Assembly (NCBI GenBank): GCA_016781735.1
Contig: JADDPT010000072.1
Coordinates: 1-51,777, forward strand
Direction of reading: 5' to 3'
DNA length: 51,777 nt
From: Rubrobacter sp.
GTDB lineage: Bacteria; Chloroflexota; Chloroflexia; Thermobaculales; Thermobaculaceae
This document shows positions 1-7,861 of the stretch, one piece after another; within the stretch, counting starts at the first letter, position 1; each line of letters starts with the position of its first letter. Below the pieces are notes generated by a model that saw only the letters and a program-made list of their open reading frames with translations, searched no databases and was not told where the DNA came from. Both the position numbers and the translations under genes were made by a program.

Positions 1-395
1 AAGAGTATAACCGGCAATCAATCTCCAAGCTCGCAACGGGGAGTACGTGACCATGAAGATCCATCGTAATCATTTCTGGTCTTGGTCCGAGCCGTGCGCT
101 GACGTAGCCTACCGGTACTCCCGAGGCTAGCAGCAGGGCTGCGTGAGCGTGCCTTAGCGTGTCGAGCGGTACAGGTGGCTACCCTCCCGGGAAAGAAGCA
201 GGTACATTTCCTCAGCACGTTGCGCTAGTCGAGCAAACGACGCACACGCGTGTCGGGCAGTAGGTCTTGGGTTCAGGCGTCCCATCAGCTACCCCAGTGC
301 GACGAGCCGTTCAGCCTGCGCGGCCACAATCTCCACAGTTTTCTCGGCAGTCGTCGTCGAGGCTACTCACCTTCCCCACCAACCGGCAGCGAAAA
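1..395. other. left-edge region without supported gene
   Basis: This stretch lies downstream of the minus-strand glycosyltransferase gene. The ORFs listed here (18..218 minus and 250..582 plus) are rich in Arg, Ser and Thr, have no recognisable motif, and the second runs into the real gene on the other strand. A short minus-strand open frame ending near base 295 reads like the tail of some protein (ends AERLVALG), but a stop lies just before it and I cannot assign it. I see no clear terminator, RNA gene or repeat. Confidence 0.5.
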
Positions 396-1181
396 TCAGG
401 CCCGGCGTGGCCATAGCTGTCCCCTCCTGCTTTGCACCCACTCCTGGAGCACCAGGTACACGAATACTGGCAGGGCAAGCTGCCTTCTCCACCGCCGCGG
501 CTGTTGGATCAGTCGATACAGCCATTCGAAGCCGGCACGTTGCACCCACACTGGTGCGCGCGGCACGACACCAGCGAGGTAGTCGAATGCTCCGCCCACG
601 CCTATAGCCACACAGGGGCCAAGTCTGCCTCGATTCCGCGCTATCCAGTACTCCTGCGCTGGATTGCCGAACGCGACGAGGAGCAGCCTTGTCCCTTTAG
701 AGCGGATAAACTCTACCGTCTCCGCATCCGCCGAGGAGTGAGGTGTGCCCGAATACGTGCCGGCTACACGCAGGCCCGGTGCGAGCGCTACCAACCTGCG
801 CGCTGCTGCCTCCGCGACGCCCGGCATCGCGCCTAGCAGGAAGACCGGCCACCCTCTTGCCGCCGCCAACTGCACCAGGTGGGGAATCAGGTCCGTGCCG
901 CCAACGCGCGTCGCCGGAACCCGATGCACCAATCGAAGGGCGAGCACTACACCGATACCGTCCGGCGTTGCAAGGTCGGTTGATTCAAGCAACCGCTTGA
1001 ACGCGGGCTCTCTGCACGCACGCACGATGAACTCGGGATTCACCGTAGCGACCTGGTGAGTCCCGCCGCCGGAGATCAAACTAGAAATAGCGGCGACCGT
1101 TCGCTGCAGGTCGAGAGGATGTACCCGAACGCCGACGACCCGCCGCTCGGGAAAGCTCTCGGAAGGGGACGTATTCATCAC
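396..1181 (-). CDS. WecG/TagA/CpsF family glycosyltransferase
   Basis: A 261-residue GT26 enzyme, the family that transfers N-acetylmannosamine (uronic acid) or a similar sugar onto a lipid-linked acceptor during cell-surface polysaccharide or teichoic acid assembly at the inner membrane face. Family motifs are in order: ATVNPEFIV (about residue 45), TPDGIGVV with the family's conserved Asp (about 73), GGTDL, FLLGAMPGVAE, VAFGNPAQEYWI, IGVGGAFDYLAG and the C-terminal basic segment QQPRRWRRQ that in TagA helps membrane docking. Length is normal. The start shown is GTG at 1181, directly followed by an ATG at 1178; neither has a strong Shine-Dalgarno, so the true start could be either. It lies 40 bases after the UDP-sugar dehydrogenase on the same strand, which suggests one operon. 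The sugar and acceptor cannot be read from sequence. Confidence 0.9.
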   Translation of the reverse strand: MMNTSPSESFPERRVVGVRVHPLDLQRTVAAISSLISGGGTHQVATVNPEFIVRACREPAFKRLLESTDLATPDGIGVVLALRLVHRVPATRVGGTDLIPHLVQLAAARGWPVFLLGAMPGVAEAAARRLVALAPGLRVAGTYSGTPHSSADAETVEFIRSKGTRLLLVAFGNPAQEYWIARNRGRLGPCVAIGVGGAFDYLAGVVPRAPVWVQRAGFEWLYRLIQQPRRWRRQLALPVFVYLVLQEWVQSRRGQLWPRRA

Positions 1182-1221
1182 GTCAAGGTGGAATCGCTAC
1201 GGCTGATTGTGTCCGGTGGCA

Positions 1222-2514
1222 TCACACTAGCACATTCTGACCCTGACTCGTGAGCTTGCCCCTTGGCACCCGGTTGCGCATATCCACTATCAACAGGGCC
1301 CGGTCGGCGATTAGCTCGTAGTCCATCCCGGCGTGGTCGGTCAGCACCACGACACAGTCGGCCTGGGCCACCTCCTCGGCGCAGAGAGGCACGCTCGCCA
1401 GCGTTTCCGCCGCTACTTTGATCCGGGGGACGAGCGGGTCGTGATACCGCACACGTGCGCCCCCGGAGATCAGGCCCTCCATAACGGCGAGCGCCGGTGA
1501 GCCTCGCAGGTCTGAAACGTTTGCTTTATACGCGGCTCCCAGTGCGAGGATGCGCGAGCCGTTCAGGCTCTTCATCTGTGTATTCAGTGCCTCGGTCACC
1601 CGGCTAACGACGTAGCGCGGCATGTTCTCGTTGATCTCGCCCGCCAGCTCGATGAAGCGCGTGTGCATGCCATACTCACGTGCTTTCCACGTCAGATAGA
1701 ACGGGTCAACAGGAATACAGTGACCGCCTACACCAGGGCTGGGGTCGAACCGGGCGAAGCCGAACGGCTTGGTTCCCGCCGCGGCCAGCACCTCCCAGAC
1801 ATCGAGATCCATGCGGTCGCAGAGCATGGAGAGCTCGTTCACCAGTGCCATGTTCACGTTGCGAAAGACGTTCTCGAAGAGCTTGGCCATCTCAGCGATC
1901 CTGGGCGAGCTGACCGGCACAACAGTATCGACGACCAGCCTGTACAGTGCCAGCGCTCGCTCGGTGCACGTCTGAGTGAGACCACCTGCCAGCTTGGGGG
2001 TGTTTCGGAGTGTGTAACCTTTCGACCCGGTCGCGCCAGGATCGATGCGCTCCGGCGAGTAAGCAAGCGCAAAGTCAACTCCAGCCCTCAGCCCACCTTC
2101 TTCCAGGGCGGGCTGTAGAACCTCGTCCGTGGTTCCGGGGTAGGTGGTACTCTCCAGAACAACTAGCTGGCCGGGCCGCAGGCGGGAGGCAACGGTTCGT
2201 GCCGCGCCCTGAACCGCCTCCATGTCGGGAATGCGGTGCTTGGTCAGCGGTGTGGGCACGCAGATCACGATATCGGTGGCGACCTCCAGGCACGCGGGAT
2301 CAAGAGTGGCAGAGAAGTTACCCGACCGCAAGACCGCCTGGAGCCGTTCGTCCGGGACGTCGTCAATGTAGCTGGTTCCCGCCGCAAGCATGGCCACGCG
2401 CTCACGATCCACATCGAGGCCGACAACCTGCACGCCGGCTTCAGCGAAGGCTACCGCCAGCGGCAGCCCCACGTATCCTAACCCCACGATGGCCACTCGG
2501 TGACCCATATCCAT
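1222..2514 (-). CDS. UDP-N-acetylhexosamine/UDP-glucose 6-dehydrogenase family
   Basis: A 430-residue NAD-dependent nucleotide-sugar dehydrogenase that oxidises C6 of a UDP-sugar twice to give the UDP-uronic acid in the cytoplasm. The N-terminal Rossmann motif GLGYVGLPLAVAF (about residue 11), the SPERIDPG segment, and the catalytic cysteine in PGVGGHCIPVDPFYL are all present, followed by the C-terminal UDP-binding domain with KANVSDLRGSPAL. The VDPFYL form around the cysteine fits the WbpA/WecC-type subgroup acting on UDP-GlcNAc or UDP-ManNAc better than Ugd; substrate is inferred. The ATG start at 2514 has GGGGA about 9 bases upstream, and another ATG follows two codons later. It is upstream of the WecG/TagA-type gene and divergent from the sugar-phosphate transferase, so its product probably feeds the same glycan. 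Confidence 0.88.
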   Translation of the reverse strand: MDMGHRVAIVGLGYVGLPLAVAFAEAGVQVVGLDVDRERVAMLAAGTSYIDDVPDERLQAVLRSGNFSATLDPACLEVATDIVICVPTPLTKHRIPDMEAVQGAARTVASRLRPGQLVVLESTTYPGTTDEVLQPALEEGGLRAGVDFALAYSPERIDPGATGSKGYTLRNTPKLAGGLTQTCTERALALYRLVVDTVVPVSSPRIAEMAKLFENVFRNVNMALVNELSMLCDRMDLDVWEVLAAAGTKPFGFARFDPSPGVGGHCIPVDPFYLTWKAREYGMHTRFIELAGEINENMPRYVVSRVTEALNTQMKSLNGSRILALGAAYKANVSDLRGSPALAVMEGLISGGARVRYHDPLVPRIKVAAETLASVPLCAEEVAQADCVVVLTDHAGMDYELIADRALLIVDMRNRVPRGKLTSQGQNVLV

Positions 2515-2827
2515 GCTTCACATTCCCCTGCTCGCGGCACTAGCAGCGACTCGGTCGTCACCGCACTGCAAGATAGCATGAATGAGCTGATGTCTGCTAT
2601 CAACGCCGTCGCGTTGCCCACCGTTCCCGCGATCTCTTATACTGAGTGAGCGCCGCACCTAAGGAGTCGCGCACACGCGCTCTACTCTATTCACATCGCC
2701 ATTTGCAACCTTTTTGGTGGGGGCCGAGAGGTCGGTGTGGCCCTGTGATACGTTGACGGCGCCTTATATTAGCGGTTGATCCAAGCTTGGCAGAGGACGA
2801 TTACAAAGGGGGATTCGGACGAACTCG
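2515..2827. other. divergent intergenic region of the polysaccharide locus
   Basis: A 313-base gap between the minus-strand dehydrogenase and the plus-strand sugar transferase; it should hold promoters for both. I can see TTGCAA near 2703, TTGACG near 2753 and AT-rich TTATATT near 2764, but none form a well-spaced -35/-10 pair that I would defend. The ORF 2764..3222 on the minus strand is a shadow of the transferase gene. No RNA gene or repeat seen. Confidence 0.4.
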
Positions 2828-3508
2828 TTGACGTCGAACGACCTTATCTCCTCTGAGTGCCGCTGGCTGCAACGCATCGACCCCTCTAGACGCTTACTGC
2901 GCGGGCGTGCATATCTCGTCGCGAAACGGTCAATGGACCTGCTGATCGTGACACTAACATCTCCCATTCTCATCCCACTGTTCTGCCTGGGCGTGCTGCT
3001 GCTCAAGCTTGAGTCCCCGCGCGATCCGGCGCTGTTTCTCCAGACGCGTACGGGCAAAGGCGGAGAGCGTTTCGTCATGTACAAGTTCCGCACCATGGTG
3101 GTCAATGCGGAGCAGATGAAGACGCAGCTCGCGCACCTCAACGAGGTGCCGTGGCCGGACTTCCACATGCGCAACGATCCGCGCATTACTCGCGTCGGTC
3201 GTATCTTGCGCAAGACCAGCATTGACGAGCTGCCTCAGGTGCTGAACGTCGTGCGTGGTGAGATGAGCATTGTCGGCCCGCGCCCCACCTCCTGGCGACC
3301 AGAGACGTATGCTCCGTGGCAGCTCAAACGACTGGAAGCAAAGCCCGGAATCACTGGACTCGCGCAGCTCCTCGGCCGGAAGACAAACCAATTCGACGAA
3401 CGTGTCCGCCTCGATCTCGCTTACATAGAGCATCAATGCTTGTGGCTCGACGTGCAGATCGTGCTACGTACGGTTCCCGCGGTACTGCAGGCAACGGGCG
3501 CGCACTGA
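2828..3508 (+). CDS. polyprenyl-phosphate sugar-1-phosphate transferase (bacterial sugar transferase)
   Basis: A 226-residue member of the bacterial sugar transferase family (WcaJ/PglC/WbaP C-terminal domain), which starts lipid-linked glycan synthesis by moving a hexose-1-phosphate from a UDP-sugar to undecaprenyl phosphate. It has the short form: a single re-entrant hydrophobic helix (KRSMDLLIVTLTSPILI, about residues 37-60) followed by the catalytic block with YKFRTM, the DPRITRVGRILRKTSIDELPQ segment holding the Asp-Glu pair, VGPRP, and KPGITGLAQ. The family's larger N-terminal multi-span domain is missing, as in PglC. The start is TTG with a GGGGG stretch about 16 bases upstream, so spacing is loose; ATT at 2813 is the only in-frame alternative I see before a stop. 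It is divergent from the dehydrogenase. Confidence 0.88.
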   Translation: MTSNDLISSECRWLQRIDPSRRLLRGRAYLVAKRSMDLLIVTLTSPILIPLFCLGVLLLKLESPRDPALFLQTRTGKGGERFVMYKFRTMVVNAEQMKTQLAHLNEVPWPDFHMRNDPRITRVGRILRKTSIDELPQVLNVVRGEMSIVGPRPTSWRPETYAPWQLKRLEAKPGITGLAQLLGRKTNQFDERVRLDLAYIEHQCLWLDVQIVLRTVPAVLQATGAH

Positions 3509-3632
3509 GAGCCGCGCGAGGGAGCTGAGCAGCGCACAGGCTCTCACACACCGGATTATCAGGTACCATCGCTTCGATACGATCAAGCGCATATTCGCCG
3601 AAGCTCCGAACGTAACAAGACAGGAAGAGTCC

Positions 3633-5558
3633 ATGTGCGGTATCTGCGGCAAAGTGTATTACGACCGTGATCGGCCGGTCGGGCCCGAGATCCTGGACGT
3701 TATGTGCAAGACGATCTCGCACCGCGGGCCCGACGACCGCGGCGTACTGATCAGAGGTCGAGCGGGGTTGGGTTCCGCCCGACTCTCGATCATTGATATT
3801 GAGGGCGGGCACCAGCCGCTCTCCAATGAGGACGGAACGATATGGACCGCGTACAACGGCGAGATATACAACTTTCCACGACTTCGTGAGCGTCTTGAGC
3901 GCGCTGGGCACCGCTTCTCCACCCGCACGGACACGGAGGCGATCGTGCACCTCTATGAAGAGGAGGGCGATGACTTCGTGCGCTCACTCAACGGCATGTT
4001 CGCCCTGGCTGTCTGGGACGAGCCTCGCCAGCGGCTGATACTCGCGCGCGACCACATCGGCGTCAAGCCACTTTACTACGCTCAGCTGGACGACCGGCTG
4101 GTCTTCGGCTCGGAGATCAAGGCCCTGCTGCCGGACGGCGTCAGCCGTGAAATCGACCCGATCGCACTATCCGACTACCTCTCCCTCAACTACGTCCCGG
4201 GACCGCGTACCATGTTCGCGGCCATACGCAAGCTCCTGCCCGGCCACATACTGACCTTTGATGCGGCGAGTGGTCGGATGGAGGTGAAGCGGTACTGGGA
4301 CGTGCCCAGAGCCGCGACGCAGCACCCGCGAGTCCGACACTCCCGCGACGTCGAAAGCAGCTTGCTTGACTTGCTCCGCGAGGTTGTACGCGACCAGATG
4401 ATATCCGACGTGCCGACGGGCGCTTTTCTGAGCGGTGGCCTCGACTCCAGCATCGTGGTTGCGCTAATGAGCGAGATCGCCAACCAGCCGGTGCGCACCT
4501 TTTCTATAGGCTTCCAGCAGGAGTCGTACAACGAGCTGCCGTACGCGAGGATCGTGGCGGATCGCTTCGAGACCGAACATCACGAGCTGGTAATGGAGCC
4601 GCGCGCACACGACATCGTCACCGCGATGGCCGGTTGCTTCGACGAACCCTTCGCCGACTCCTCGGCAGTGGCTGTGTACGCGGTTAGTGAGCTGGCATCA
4701 AGGCATATCAAAGTCGCTCTGAGCGGCGATGGGGGCGACGAGCTTTTCGGTGGCTACTACACTTATCAGGCCGACAAGCTGGCCGCCTATTATCGGCGGT
4801 TGCCGGCAGTACTGGGCGCGGGCTTGCTACCGAAACTGGCGGATATGGTACCGACCTCCGATAGCAAGGTTAGCCTGGACTTCAAGCTCAAGCGCTTCGT
4901 GAACGGAGCCTCGCTTCCACCACTTCCCGCCCACGTCGCGTGGAAGTCGTTTCTCAGCGAGGAGATGAAGCAACGTCTGTACACCTCTTCTCAAGCCGCT
5001 CCTCGCGGCGAGCGGCGTCCCACGGTGGCTTTGATGCAGGAGTACTACGACGCGTATCCCAGCGATGACCTGATCAATCGGCTACTGTATGTGGACCTGA
5101 AAGTTCAGCTTGTGGACGACATGCTCACAAAGGTGGATAGGATGAGCATGGCCCACTCGCTGGAGGTTCGCGTGCCGCTACTCGACTTGCGACTGGTCGA
5201 GTTCATGGCCGCGCTACCGAGTGACCTCAAGGTGCGCCGACTGACGTTGAAGTACCTGCTCAAACGCGTTGCCGCCCGCCTGCTTCCTCAGGAAATCCTA
5301 CACCGGCCCAAAGCGGGCTTCCACGTGCCGATCCCCTTATGGATCAAGACCGACCTCCGAGATATGGTTGATGAGCGGCTCTCCACTCAGCTCATTGGCG
5401 AGCAAGGATTGTTTGATCCTGCGGTGGTCGCTCAGATGCTGGACGAGCATCGTCGCGGTCGTCGCGACCATAGCCGCAGCATCTGGAGCCTGCTCATGTT
5501 CAGCCTCTGGCACGAGCGGTACGCCAGTACGGTGGCAGACGTGCTGCCCCTATCGTAG
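3633..5558 (+). CDS. asnB: asparagine synthase (glutamine-hydrolysing) family amidotransferase
   Basis: A 641-residue class II glutamine amidotransferase. The N-terminal nucleophile is Cys2 (MCGICG), with RGPDDRG (about residue 32) and YNGEIYNF (about 74) building the glutaminase pocket. The C-terminal ATP-pyrophosphatase domain has the PP-loop SGGLDSS at about residue 266 and SGDGGDELFGGY downstream. Ammonia from glutamine is channelled to an adenylated carboxylate. Length matches the 630-residue AsnB type common in exopolysaccharide and exosortase loci. The ATG start has AGGAAG about 7 bases upstream. Its setting among a UDP-sugar dehydrogenase and glycosyltransferases suggests that it may amidate a uronic acid rather than, or besides, making asparagine; this is inference, since free-Asn enzymes share all visible motifs. 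Confidence 0.88.
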   Translation: MCGICGKVYYDRDRPVGPEILDVMCKTISHRGPDDRGVLIRGRAGLGSARLSIIDIEGGHQPLSNEDGTIWTAYNGEIYNFPRLRERLERAGHRFSTRTDTEAIVHLYEEEGDDFVRSLNGMFALAVWDEPRQRLILARDHIGVKPLYYAQLDDRLVFGSEIKALLPDGVSREIDPIALSDYLSLNYVPGPRTMFAAIRKLLPGHILTFDAASGRMEVKRYWDVPRAATQHPRVRHSRDVESSLLDLLREVVRDQMISDVPTGAFLSGGLDSSIVVALMSEIANQPVRTFSIGFQQESYNELPYARIVADRFETEHHELVMEPRAHDIVTAMAGCFDEPFADSSAVAVYAVSELASRHIKVALSGDGGDELFGGYYTYQADKLAAYYRRLPAVLGAGLLPKLADMVPTSDSKVSLDFKLKRFVNGASLPPLPAHVAWKSFLSEEMKQRLYTSSQAAPRGERRPTVALMQEYYDAYPSDDLINRLLYVDLKVQLVDDMLTKVDRMSMAHSLEVRVPLLDLRLVEFMAALPSDLKVRRLTLKYLLKRVAARLLPQEILHRPKAGFHVPIPLWIKTDLRDMVDERLSTQLIGEQGLFDPAVVAQMLDEHRRGRRDHSRSIWSLLMFSLWHERYASTVADVLPLS

Positions 5559-5570
5559 GGACTCTTGCCT

Positions 5571-6635
5571 CTAGCGATAGTCCCGCTCCTCCAGCAGCTT
5601 TATCGCTGCCTCGGCGACGAGCATCGGATCGAGGCTTCCGAGATCCGAGTCGCGGTATACCTCTCCCATGCTGTGTCCTACGTAGATCCACGGCCGCGGA
5701 CGGTCCGGCGCACGGAGACAGACTGCCTTGCCTGCACCAATCTCTTCACATGGACCCCACGCCGCCTCGTTCGTCGGACCCCACAGGCTAACGACGGGAA
5801 CCTGGAGGGCCAAGGCGAGCTGCATGGGACCCGAGTCCGGGCCAATGTAAAGGTCGCACCGGCGCAGTAGTGCCGCCAGAGCCTGAACGTCGGTCTGACC
5901 GGCCATAACCTCTATTGGAACGTTCGCGAGGGCCGCCACTTGCCGCGCTGCCGCCACCTCCTCAGGGCCACCGATGAGCAGCAGCGTACCTTCTACACGG
6001 TCGTGAAGTATTTCCGCCACGCGGGCGTACCCATCGGGAGTCCATCCTCTCGACGGTATCCACCCTCCAAGTCCGTGGTGGATCGCCACCACGGGACGCC
6101 TGACCGGCTCGGGTAGCAGATTGCCTGCTCGCGTCTCAGCCTTCGGGTCAACCCTCACGCTTAATCGTCCAGGCACAGGGGCGCCGCCCAGCACTTGGAT
6201 GAGGCGCACACAGTACGCCCCCTCGCTGATCGCGCCCATTCCATCGTCCCGATACCGCATGTTCAGAAAGAAGCCCCTGCCGTTGTCCAGACCCACGCGT
6301 ACCGGCACTCCGCAAAGCAAAGCAAGCGAGGCCAGCTTCAGCGTCCCGAACAGTGTGGTCATGTGGTGGGCGAGGATCAGCGCGTCGTAGCGTTCACGCC
6401 TGAGGAACCACAGCAGCTTTCCCCAGGCTAACAGCGAGCGAGGTGTGAAGGCGCGCCGCCCGGATATCAGGTGCCTATCGAAGGACAATACCCTGCGCAC
6501 CCTCGAGTCATGCTCGAAGACTGGCGCTCCCGCCCGGCCGAGCAGCAAGTCCAAGTCGTACTCAGGTAAGGAGTTGCAAGCCGCGTCTACTGCGGCCGTC
6601 AGGAGGACTGCATCTCCCAGGTCTGCAAGCTTCAC
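5571..6635 (-). CDS. glycosyltransferase family 9 (heptosyltransferase-like)
   Basis: A GT-B fold glycosyltransferase of the GT9 (ADP-heptose:LPS heptosyltransferase-like) family. Visible blocks are KLADLGDAVLLTAA at the start (the acceptor-side loop of the family), VAIHHGLGG (about residue 186), LLLIGGPEE, and the donor-site signature YIGPDSGPMQLALAL (about 281) followed by VSLWGPTNEAAWGP. The start is unsettled: the ORF begins with GTG at 6635, but the preceding in-frame codons read PKPRLLLV, which is the normal first beta strand of the family, and I find no ATG, GTG or TTG upstream that would include it. A CTG or other rare start is possible. It ends 12 bases from the convergent asnB and follows the PAC2 gene by 65 bases on the same strand. 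Sugar specificity cannot be read. Confidence 0.85.
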   Translation of the reverse strand: MKLADLGDAVLLTAAVDAACNSLPEYDLDLLLGRAGAPVFEHDSRVRRVLSFDRHLISGRRAFTPRSLLAWGKLLWFLRRERYDALILAHHMTTLFGTLKLASLALLCGVPVRVGLDNGRGFFLNMRYRDDGMGAISEGAYCVRLIQVLGGAPVPGRLSVRVDPKAETRAGNLLPEPVRRPVVAIHHGLGGWIPSRGWTPDGYARVAEILHDRVEGTLLLIGGPEEVAAARQVAALANVPIEVMAGQTDVQALAALLRRCDLYIGPDSGPMQLALALQVPVVSLWGPTNEAAWGPCEEIGAGKAVCLRAPDRPRPWIYVGHSMGEVYRDSDLGSLDPMLVAEAAIKLLEERDYR

Positions 6636-6700
6636 GAGCAGTAAGCGCGGCTTCGGTTCCGTCTCACCGGCTGGGTATGCTCTTGGAGATCGCGCTCGTC

Positions 6701-7627
6701 TCAGCCGCGTCCCTCCCCGCCTCCAGGATCGCTCTGCCGTCGGAGAAACTCTTCTACAGACCGTATCAGCCCCTCGGCCTGCGCGTCGTCCAGCGGCTCG
6801 CTACCCTCCAGCGGAGGCAGGTCCAGCTCGGGCTCGTCGGGCGATGAGAGGTGCCGGAGCTCCAGCTCTCGTACGTACTGTTGCGCCTCCGGGTTGTCGG
6901 TAAGCGCCGACTCGACCTGCGCTCCGTACGCTTCCGCTTCCGCCTCCATCTCAGCCACCGCCACGGCCAGCGGTACGACGCACGTCAGCTTTCGAAGGAG
7001 AGCCGCGCTGGCCTTGGGGTTCGGCGTGGCGGAGATGTAGTGGGGCACGGCCGCCCAGATAGAGCCGTTCGCGATATCTGCGTCGGTAAGCATCGCTCCA
7101 AGCACGCCTAGAATACCCGTCGGCCCCTCGTATGAGCTGCCGCGTATGCCTATGCTCCTCAGCCGCTCGGCAAGCGCGGGAGTGCTCGATCCACCGGACA
7201 GCGGCACGGCTCGAGTATGGGGGGTATCTGCCAGCAGAGCGCCGAGAGCGATCACCTCACTCACTCCGAGCCGGCGTGTGAGGCTGAGTACGTTCTCCGA
7301 GTACCGGCGCCACCTCAGGTGCGGTTCCTGCCCCAGGAAGAACACTGCGTCGGCCCCGCTGGAGGATCGATGGTAATAGAACTCGTTCTTCGGCCACGTG
7401 AGCTCTCGTCGGTACTCGCCCACGGGCCGAGTGTGCGGCCGTGCCTGGGTGAAGTCGTAGTAATGATCCGGATCCATGGAGCAGAACTTACGCGCGCTGA
7501 GCTGGCTGATCAAGTACTCGAGAGCGTGCGACGCCGAGCTACCTGCATCGTTCCAGCCTTTGAAAGCCATAACGAGCACGGGCGCACTCAACTCGGGCGT
7601 CTCACTGAAAATCAGGTCGTCGTCCAT
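6701..7627 (-). CDS. PAC2 family protein
   Basis: A 308-residue protein of the PAC2 (proteasome assembly chaperone 2-like) family, found widely in Actinobacteria, Chloroflexi and archaea. The N-terminal APVLVMAFKGWNDAGSSA block, the SEVIALGALLADTPHTR segment and the GPTGILGVLG segment are the family hallmarks; the C-terminal 80 residues are acidic and Pro-rich (EPELDLPPLEG) and probably disordered. Its biochemical job in bacteria is not established, and no proteasome gene is visible in this window. The ATG start is well supported: GGAGGGG lies about 2-8 bases upstream. The gene is upstream of the GT9 gene on the same strand and is preceded by a candidate extended -10 promoter. Confidence 0.87.
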   Translation of the reverse strand: MDDDLIFSETPELSAPVLVMAFKGWNDAGSSASHALEYLISQLSARKFCSMDPDHYYDFTQARPHTRPVGEYRRELTWPKNEFYYHRSSSGADAVFFLGQEPHLRWRRYSENVLSLTRRLGVSEVIALGALLADTPHTRAVPLSGGSSTPALAERLRSIGIRGSSYEGPTGILGVLGAMLTDADIANGSIWAAVPHYISATPNPKASAALLRKLTCVVPLAVAVAEMEAEAEAYGAQVESALTDNPEAQQYVRELELRHLSSPDEPELDLPPLEGSEPLDDAQAEGLIRSVEEFLRRQSDPGGGEGRG

Positions 7628-7673
7628 AGCCCCTCCTCACCCTGAGTATCGCAGGCTGCGTGCCGATGGCACA

Positions 7674-7682
7674 ATTATGCCA
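7674..7682 (-). promoter_or_regulatory. candidate extended -10 promoter for PAC2 gene
   Basis: Read on the minus strand the sequence is TGGCATAAT, a TGn extended -10 with a CATAAT hexamer, about 47 bases upstream of the PAC2 ATG. No convincing -35 is visible 17 bases further up. Confidence 0.35.
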
Positions 7683-7861
7683 CGCCGGGATCAGCGGCTA
7701 TCTGAACTACCAATCTCAGAAAGCCCGCTGCTTGTCGGCCGCCTCTCCACCGTGCCACGGCCGGAAGAGCCGACTGGGTTCGACACGTGTGCTGGTCGTT
7801 GCAACAGCGGCAATCGTGCTGTACCACTCGCTAACTCAGCACATAGCCGGGTGGCGATATG

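Noticed and set aside
18-582. Small ORFs 18..218 and 250..582 at the left edge
   Set aside because: No family pattern, Arg/Ser/Thr-rich composition typical of shadows, and 250..582 overlaps the glycosyltransferase gene.
7628-7861. Possible tRNA or small RNA between PAC2 and nuoN (GGTTCGA near 7777)
   Set aside because: The GGTTCGA is not flanked by T-stem complementarity or an acceptor stem; no cloverleaf can be drawn.
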